From the NCBI GenBank assembly GCA_022844475.1, contig JALHLR010000013.1, positions 1 through 64,000 on the forward strand: a DNA stretch of 64,000 nt, in the 5' to 3' direction. The stretch's first letter is position 1, and the number at the start of each line of letters is the position of its first letter. Source of the stretch: Hyphomonadaceae bacterium (GTDB lineage: Bacteria; Pseudomonadota; Alphaproteobacteria; Caulobacterales; Hyphomonadaceae). Position numbers and translations under genes: made by a program. The notes below the pieces were generated by a model, which saw only the letters and a list, made by a program, of their open reading frames with translations, made no database searches and was not told the origin of the DNA. Positions 59,377 through 64,000 of the stretch are shown here, piece by piece.

Positions 59377-60257
59377 TCCTCAGCCTCGCGTGTCTGTTCC
59401 GCGAGTCTGTGCCCGAGGAGCTGGTTGGGGAAGGAATAATTCCCTTCGTGGCACGCATACTCGTAGACCGGGCCCGGCATCGCGTTGAACGCAAGTTCAC
59501 CCCGGATCGGCGCGGTGAACACGCCGGGCTCATTGATGTCGAACGAGTAGAGGACCTGTGTGTCGCTTATGCGACGGAAGCGCTCGATGACGGTGATGGT
59601 TTCTGGCGCGCCGCGGAAAGCGAGATTGGGTTTGAAGTTGGTGGTCTCAACCACAAGCGTGTCGCCTTCATAGCGGCCAGTGGAATCGCCCATCCACGGG
59701 CGAATGACATCGTCGCGATGTTTGTCGGTCAGCGGGATTATGCGGGCGTCGTGGATCATCTCGACAAGGATGATCGCGTGGTCCTTTGTCTGGATGATCT
59801 GGTAATTGTTGTTGTAGCCGACCGGCATCATCGGCGGGCCGAGGAGCGAGCCGTAGTCGCGCAGGCAGCGTTCGGCGAGGGTGAAGCTTTCGGGATGGTC
59901 GCCGCGCTGGAAGCCCAGCCCACGTGGATAGGCGGCGAGGCGATCGGCGCGATCCGCCCTGGCGGCGGGTGTCAGGTCAGGCAGCTGGCCGTTTGCGGGC
60001 ACCACGAGGAAGGAGGTACGGTGCTCGGCGCCGATCACCATTTCGTCGAGGGCGGCTTCGGCCTCTTCTGCGGTCATCACCAGGCGGTCGCCGAATTCTG
60101 GATTGCGCTCGAGCGTGGTCGCGGTCGCATGCGTCCAGTAGCCGGAGAGATCGGGCTGGCCGGCGCTGTTGAGCGGCGCGGAGTACGATTGCGCAATCGC
60201 TGCGGGCGTCGCCGCCAGCGCGAGTGCGAAAAGGGTGAGCAGACCCAGCGTCTTCAT
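59373..60257 (-). CDS. Secreted protein of unknown family (GDTLVVET family, copy 4)
   Basis: The shortest copy, 294 residues, with signal MKTLGLLTLFALALAATPAAIA ending AQ. Landmarks: AGQPDLSGYW right after the signal, AERCLR, YNNNYQIIQTKDHAII, HDARIIPL, TGRYEGDTLVVETTN, ERFRRI, FDINEP and YACHEGNYSFPNQLLGHR near the C-terminus. Its spacing is nearly identical to copy 1, which suggests the closest pair. It is translationally coupled (ATGA) to the M14 carboxypeptidase, the only copy with such a clear partner. No ribosome site is evident before the ATG. Confidence 0.85.
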   Translation of the reverse strand: MKTLGLLTLFALALAATPAAIAQSYSAPLNSAGQPDLSGYWTHATATTLERNPEFGDRLVMTAEEAEAALDEMVIGAEHRTSFLVVPANGQLPDLTPAARADRADRLAAYPRGLGFQRGDHPESFTLAERCLRDYGSLLGPPMMPVGYNNNYQIIQTKDHAIILVEMIHDARIIPLTDKHRDDVIRPWMGDSTGRYEGDTLVVETTNFKPNLAFRGAPETITVIERFRRISDTQVLYSFDINEPGVFTAPIRGELAFNAMPGPVYEYACHEGNYSFPNQLLGHRLAEQTREAEE

Positions 60258-60389
60258 CGAGTCGGACAGTGCCCGGCTCGGGGCTGGCGGTAAAGGGCGC
60301 GCGCAGGATCAGAAAAACTGCTCGGTTCGAACAGGTGCCGGTTCCTGCAGGGCGGCGTAGTGAGGAGCCAGCACTCGCGGAGCGATCAG

Positions 60390-60839
60390 ATGAACAACGT
60401 GCTTGTCCTTGCTGCATGGTCTGCTCTGGCGGGCGGGTTAATCCCCGTTATGGCGGCGCTTCAGGGAACCCTCGGCAGGACCATCCAGTCGCCGATCCAC
60501 GCTTCACTGATTGCGGTGGGTATGTCGTTCGTGGCGGTTGGGTTGGTGTTCATGGCGGTCAGGCCAGCCATGCCGGCGAGCAATATGTTCGCCGCGGTGC
60601 CGCCGATTGCGTGGCTGGGAGGGATGGCGATGGCGTTCTATGCGATCAGCGCGACATATGTGACGCCGAGTTTCGGGGTCGGGAACTTCGTTATGTGCGT
60701 CGTGATCGCGCAGCTGGCGGTGTCAACGCTGATCGACCAGTTCGGGCTCTTCGGCGCGCCGCTGCATCCCGTGGAATTGAGGCGGTTGGGCGGGCTTGCG
60801 CTTCTGGGCGTTGGCGCTGCGCTGGTGGCGATCAAGTAG
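60390..60839 (+). CDS. DMT-type transporter, YdcZ/DUF606-like (149 residues)
   Basis: A five-helix inner-membrane protein of the half-size DMT group. LVLAAWSALAGGLIPVMAALQGTLGR is the first helix and loop with the family pattern (GxxxPxxxxxNxxLG). IHASLIAVGMSFVAVGLVFM, IAWLGGMAMAFYAISATYVTP and LAVSTLIDQFGLFG follow. The conserved FxxxxxxxP and DxFG-type elements are present. The ATG at 60390 has GGAG upstream and gives the family start. Substrate unknown. Confidence 0.85.
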   Translation: MNNVLVLAAWSALAGGLIPVMAALQGTLGRTIQSPIHASLIAVGMSFVAVGLVFMAVRPAMPASNMFAAVPPIAWLGGMAMAFYAISATYVTPSFGVGNFVMCVVIAQLAVSTLIDQFGLFGAPLHPVELRRLGGLALLGVGAALVAIK

Positions 60840-60842
60840 AGC

Positions 60843-61628
60843 CTAGCGTTTGGGTGGAACGATCGGCAGGGATGACGACAGGCCGCCATCGACGGGCAGG
60901 ACCTGGCCATTGACGTAGCTTGCATCGTCGCTGGCAAGGAAGAGGGCGACCTTTGCGATTTCCTCGGGTTGGCCGGCGCGGCGCATGGCGTTCAGCTGGC
61001 CGATCTTGTCGTCGGTGCCTTTTTCGCGGGCGCGGTCGAAGATCGGTTTGGTCATGCCGGTTTCGATAAGCCCAGGCGCGACGCCGTTCACACGCACGCC
61101 GGTGCCGGCAAGATTGTTGGCGGCGAGCGAGACAAGCGAGATGACGCCGGCTTTCGAGGCGGAGTAGGCGGGTGAGCCCGCGCCGTTGCGGATGCCCGCG
61201 ACGCTGGCGGTGCAGACGATGGCGCCCTTGCCCTGCTTGATCATGTGCGGAGCGCCGAGCTGGATCGCAAGCATCGGGCCGATGAGGTTGACCTGCAGGA
61301 TGTTGAGCCACTGGTCCTCTGTCTGTTCGAAGAGGCCGGGTGTGCCGCCGGAGATACCGGCATTGGCATAGATGATATCGAGCCTGCCGTTGGTGGTGAG
61401 CGCGAGGTCGATGAGCTTCTGTACGTCGGGGGAGGCGCCTGCATCCATCTCCATCGCGATGGCCTTGCCGCCCGCCTTGGTGATGTTGGCGACGGTGTCG
61501 TTGACAGCGGCGGACTTGTCGGCGGCGATGACCGAGGCGCCTTCCGCCGCAAACAGTCTTGCCGAGGCGCGGCCGATACCGGAGGCGGCGCCGGTGACGA
61601 TGACGGATTTGCCGGTGAAGCGGGCCAT
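60843..61628 (-). CDS. SDR family NAD(P)-dependent oxidoreductase
   Basis: Classical short-chain dehydrogenase of 261 residues. The Rossmann glycine motif TGAASGIG is at 12-19. NAG (109-111) is in YANAGIS, catalytic Ser is in CTASVAG, and YSASK (Tyr and Lys about 154-158) is intact. The segment PGLIETGMTKP follows as usual. The cofactor is probably NAD(H), since GASVIAADKS has Asp at the end of beta 2. Substrate is not decidable. Convergent with the YdcZ-like gene, three bases apart. Confidence 0.92.
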   Translation of the reverse strand: MARFTGKSVIVTGAASGIGRASARLFAAEGASVIAADKSAAVNDTVANITKAGGKAIAMEMDAGASPDVQKLIDLALTTNGRLDIIYANAGISGGTPGLFEQTEDQWLNILQVNLIGPMLAIQLGAPHMIKQGKGAIVCTASVAGIRNGAGSPAYSASKAGVISLVSLAANNLAGTGVRVNGVAPGLIETGMTKPIFDRAREKGTDDKIGQLNAMRRAGQPEEIAKVALFLASDDASYVNGQVLPVDGGLSSSLPIVPPKR

Positions 61629-61679
61629 GCGCGTGTCCTCTTTATGTTTGGGGCTTCTTCGGACGTGGGGGGCGGGGCG

Positions 61680-61943
61680 TCAACAGGCGGGCAACGGCGT
61701 TCTCAGTCGCGCGCGTGGGCGGGGCGCGGGCTTGTGCGGCGAACCCGGGCCGGCTGCTGCCCCCTCCGTCATACGCGATGAACGGGCGTGCCGGAGGGGG
61801 CAGAAGCTGGACCAGCGCCCGCGCAGCATGTCGGTGTAGTGCGCTGAGGCGCGCGACAGGTTCTGCGCCTGGTCCAAGCAGGAGCGGATGCGGGCCATGA
61901 GTTCGATGCTATCGGTGGGGAGGTCTGTTAGTTCAAGCTTCAC
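61680..61943 (-). CDS. Small hypothetical protein, GTG start, with a repeat-derived C-terminus
   Basis: GTG at 61941-61943 overlaps the TGA of the 72-residue gene (GTGA), typical of translational coupling. The first 45 residues (VKLELTDLPTDSIELMARI, then RSCLDQAQNLSRASAHYTDM) look like a natural helical protein. From about residue 48 the sequence is encoded by a GC-rich inverted repeat (61757-61803) and turns Pro/Arg-rich. This suggests a repeat inserted in or near the original 3' end. Function unknown. Confidence 0.4.
   Translation of the reverse strand: MKLELTDLPTDSIELMARIRSCLDQAQNLSRASAHYTDMLRGRWSSFCPLRHARSSRMTEGAAAGPGSPHKPAPRPRARLRTPLPAC
61757..61803. repeat. REP-like palindrome inside a small gene
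   Basis: CTGCCCCCTCCG (61757-61768) and CGGAGGGGGCAG (61792-61803) form a perfect 12-bp inverted repeat with a 23-base loop. The CGGAGGGGG arm resembles the 3' part of the REP-like copies at 36 kb and 38 kb. It is translated in the small minus-strand frame at 61680-61943. Confidence 0.6.
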
Positions 61944-62158
61944 CAGCTTCGGATCGCAGCAGCGACGAACGGGTCTACGAGGGCGTCGAACCTGCACTGG
62001 TCCGGCCTGTAACCTCTGAAGAGACGGGAGCCTTCGGTGACCAGCGGAATGACGAACAACCAGAAGCCAGCGAGTATTCCGGCGAGGGGCGAAAGGTTGC
62101 GCCATAGCCATGCGCTTGTGCGGCGCTCGTGCTTATCGGCGCGAACATAGGTCCGCAT
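61940..62158 (-). CDS. Small single-span membrane protein (72 residues)
   Basis: Starts MRTYVRADKHERRTSAWLWR, a basic cytosolic head, followed by one membrane span (LSPLAGILAGFWLFVIPLVT) and a 28-residue tail. No family is recognised. The ribosome site GGGGAAG is very close to the ATG, which lowers confidence. Coupled by GTGA to the next small gene. The segment WLWRNLSPLAGILAGFW faintly recalls WLLRDLPGLIGIAWSFW of the decayed gene near 43.5 kb. Confidence 0.4.
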   Translation of the reverse strand: MRTYVRADKHERRTSAWLWRNLSPLAGILAGFWLFVIPLVTEGSRLFRGYRPDQCRFDALVDPFVAAAIRSW

Positions 62159-62488
62159 CTTCCCCGCCGATCTGGCGCCACTAGTTACCCCGCAGAATTC
62201 CGAACAAGTCTTTGAAATCGGACGTGAAGAATTCTGAGCCTCTCCACACTTGAACAACGGTTTTCCGCCAGATTCTGGCGCCTGCCCGGTCCACGGCCGA
62301 AGGAGGACATCTCCGTAGAACATGAAGAAGTCTTTCCTCGTCGAAGGCGGCGGGGACGCGCCCGAAGGGCAGAGGGGGCCGCGTGCGGCGTGGATCGAGC
62401 CACGTGGGTCGCCCCGCGTGACAGTGGCGGAATCATCGCGCTATATCGGCGGCAAGTCAGGGCAGGTCATTCCAGTGGGGTATGCAGT
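62159..62488. other. 330-base gene-free stretch with REP-like copy D
   Basis: Divergent spacer between the small membrane gene and the DUF885 gene. It contains REP-like copy D at about 62331-62385: TCGTCGAAGGCGGCGGGGA, then CGCCCGAAGGGCAGAGGGGG. Near its right end, GGCAGGTCATTCCAGT (62461-62476) also occurs at 42367-42382. No coding frame is convincing. Confidence 0.5.
62331..62385. repeat. REP-like palindromic repeat, copy D
   Basis: Same order of elements as copies A-C: a CGAAGGCGG block, a CCCGAAGGG block and a run AGAGGGGGC, then GCCGCGTGCGGC. Sequence identity to the others is partial, so family membership rests on pattern rather than alignment. Confidence 0.45.
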
Positions 62489-64000
62489 ATGAGGTCGATT
62501 TTTGGCGCGGTCGCGATGGCGGCGCTCCTTGCGGCGTGCGCGCCAGCGGCGCCGGTGGGGCCCACGGCGGAGGAGATCGCGAAGAACAGCGCTGACCTCG
62601 TGGCGTATCTGGACGCTGAATATGAGGAGGAGCTCAAGGAATCTCCTCAGGAGATGACCTCGCAGGGGCGCAAGGAGCGCTATGGCGAGCTCGACGATCG
62701 CTCGGAAGCGGCGATGGAGCGCGAACTCGCCTGGCGGCGCGAGTCCGTTGCCGACATGAAGGCCAAGTTCGAGCCGGAAGCGCTCAGCGAGGATGCGCGG
62801 CTGTCCTACGAGATCTGGGAACTGGAACTGGCGCGTGCAGAGAAGTCTGCCGAGTTCCGTCGCCATCGCTACATCTTCGGACGTGGCGGCGCACATACGG
62901 GCCTCGTCAACTTCATGGTCAACCAGCATCGCGTGGACGAGAAGCCGGACGTTGAGGCCTATCTTTCGCGAGTCAATGCGATCGGGCCGACGATCGACGT
63001 TTTGATCGATCGCGCCAAGCTGGCGGCGGCCGATGGCATTCGCATGCCGGGCTTTGCGTATGACATGACAATTTCGGAAGTGAAGCGGGTGCTGACAGGC
63101 GCACCGTTTGGTCCGGGGCCAGACTCCGCGCTGTTTGCGGACGGCAAGGGCAAGATCAAGGCGCTGGGTGATGCGGGCAAGCTGAAGCCTGAAGAGGTTG
63201 TGGCGCTGACCGAGCAGCTTCGGCTTGCGATGGTCGACAAGATGAAGCCGGCCTATGACCGGCTGACGGCCTGGGTTGCCGAAGACAAGGCGAATGCCTC
63301 GGCTACGCCGCAGGGCGTCGGTTCGCTGCCGAAGGGCGAGGCGTACTACAACGCTATGCTGAACCTGATGACGACGACGGACATGACGGCGGACGAGATC
63401 CACAATCTCGGCCTGGCGGAAGTCGCGCGCATCCAGGGCGAGATGGAGAAGGTGAAGGAGCAGGCGGGCTTCAAGGGCACGCTGCAGGAGTTCTTCACCT
63501 TCATGCGGACTGACAAGCAGTTCTACCTGCCGAATAACGATGCGGGGGCGCAGGAGTATATCGACCGCGCCACCAAGCACATCGAGGAGATGAAGCTGGC
63601 GCTGCCGAAGTATTTCGGTCGCCTGCCGAAAGCGGATCTCATCGTGAAGCGGGTTGAGCCCTATCGCGAGGAGCCGGGCGGCGCGCAGCACTATCAGGCA
63701 GGCACGCCGGATGGAACGCGGCCGGGCATCTACTACGCGCACCTCTCCGACATGAACGCGATGCCGACCTACATGCTGGAAGACATCGCCTATCATGAAG
63801 GCCTGCCGGGCCACCACATGCAGATCTCTATCCAGCAGGAGCTGGAAGCGGAGACGGGGCCGAACAAGCTGCCGAAATTCCGGACGCAGTATGGCTATAC
63901 GGCTTACTCGGAAGGGTGGGGGCTGTATTCGGAAGCGCTGTCGAAGGAGATGGGCTTCCTGAAGGATCCCTATAGCCATTACGGCCAGCTTTCGGGAGAG
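62489..64000 (+). CDS. DUF885 family metallopeptidase-like lipoprotein, truncated by window end
   Basis: An open frame of 504 codons from ATG 62489 to the window edge with no stop. Signal MRSIFGAVAMAALLAAC has lipobox LAAC. The rest matches DUF885: YLDAEYEEELKESPQEMTSQ near the start and IYYAHLSDMNAMPTYMLEDIA. HEGLPGHHMQ (about 436-445) follows, an HExxxxHH-like zinc motif, and YSEGWGLYSEALSKEMG supplies the downstream glutamate. The usual length is about 600 residues, so the last part is missing. Predicted periplasmic peptidase of unknown specificity. An alternative ATG at 62482 is out of frame. Confidence 0.9.
   Translation, partial: MRSIFGAVAMAALLAACAPAAPVGPTAEEIAKNSADLVAYLDAEYEEELKESPQEMTSQGRKERYGELDDRSEAAMERELAWRRESVADMKAKFEPEALSEDARLSYEIWELELARAEKSAEFRRHRYIFGRGGAHTGLVNFMVNQHRVDEKPDVEAYLSRVNAIGPTIDVLIDRAKLAAADGIRMPGFAYDMTISEVKRVLTGAPFGPGPDSALFADGKGKIKALGDAGKLKPEEVVALTEQLRLAMVDKMKPAYDRLTAWVAEDKANASATPQGVGSLPKGEAYYNAMLNLMTTTDMTADEIHNLGLAEVARIQGEMEKVKEQAGFKGTLQEFFTFMRTDKQFYLPNNDAGAQEYIDRATKHIEEMKLALPKYFGRLPKADLIVKRVEPYREEPGGAQHYQAGTPDGTRPGIYYAHLSDMNAMPTYMLEDIAYHEGLPGHHMQISIQQELEAETGPNKLPKFRTQYGYTAYSEGWGLYSEALSKEMGFLKDPYSHYGQLSGE

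Noticed and set aside
60320-60345. GGTTCGAAC resembling a tRNA T-loop.
   Set aside because: No matching acceptor, D-arm or anticodon stem can be formed around it.
62441-63979. A 512-codon open frame on the minus strand at the right end.
   Set aside because: It is Arg/His/Leu-rich, has no domain pattern, and lies exactly antisense to the plus-strand DUF885 gene, which has a lipoprotein signal and zinc motif.
1-64000. CRISPR arrays, prophage genes, insertion sequences, rRNA or tRNA genes.
   Set aside because: I looked for regular direct repeats, transposase or integrase motifs and conserved RNA strings and found none.

Overview
The window is GC-rich DNA with a strong third-position GC bias and reads as an alphaproteobacterial chromosome, most likely Caulobacterales or a Hyphomonadaceae-like relative. 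The basis is inference from content: a transhydrogenase operon with a split alpha subunit next to an aa3-type cytochrome oxidase subunit IV-like gene, two TonB-dependent receptors, a eukaryote-type NADP isocitrate dehydrogenase, RimO, and many exported lipoproteins. I see no rRNA, tRNA, CRISPR array, phage or intact insertion sequence.

Layout. 0-15 kb is housekeeping and envelope: icd, a TrmJ-like methyltransferase, an M23 peptidase, a BlaI repressor with an M56 sensor protease fused to ankyrin repeats, a TonB receptor, TerC, rpsD, PPK2 and two lipoproteins. 15-20 kb holds rimO, small unknown genes, a Tat-exported aminotransferase and a small membrane/methyltransferase operon. 20.6-25.4 kb holds a YqaE/Pmp3 mini-gene and the pnt operon, which carries a haloalkane dehalogenase between its subunit genes. 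25.5-36 kb is catabolic and exported: two paralogous PQQ/heme-c dehydrogenases of the polyvinyl-alcohol-dehydrogenase type, an acyl-CoA ligase, alpha/beta hydrolases and an ExoD protein. 36.3-41 kb is an ABC transporter whose ATPase and permease genes are separated by an Hsp70-like gene. 41-49 kb is the most novel stretch: a secreted protein of unknown family, a DUF6152-like protein behind a strongly folded leader, a decayed gene, two related membrane proteins (DUF6644-like) behind a perfect FNR/FixK box, a c-type cytochrome lipoprotein, a serine hydrolase, and another member of the unknown secreted family. 49-58 kb holds an AraC regulator, an RND efflux pair and a large TonB receptor. 58-64 kb holds an M14 peptidase coupled to a fourth member of the secreted family, a YdcZ-like transporter, an SDR, two tiny coupled genes, and a DUF885 protein that runs off the window.

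The best candidate for an undescribed system has two parts. The first is the family of four exported proteins (10.3, 41.2, 48.0 and 59.4 kb) sharing a PDLxGxW start, a GRWEGDTLVVET-like core and, in three of them, a Cys-His-Glu end motif. The second is the 41-46.5 kb membrane/periplasm redox cluster with its FNR box and folded leader. Dispersed GC-rich palindromic repeats (REP-like) occur at four or five places, one of them inside a small gene.
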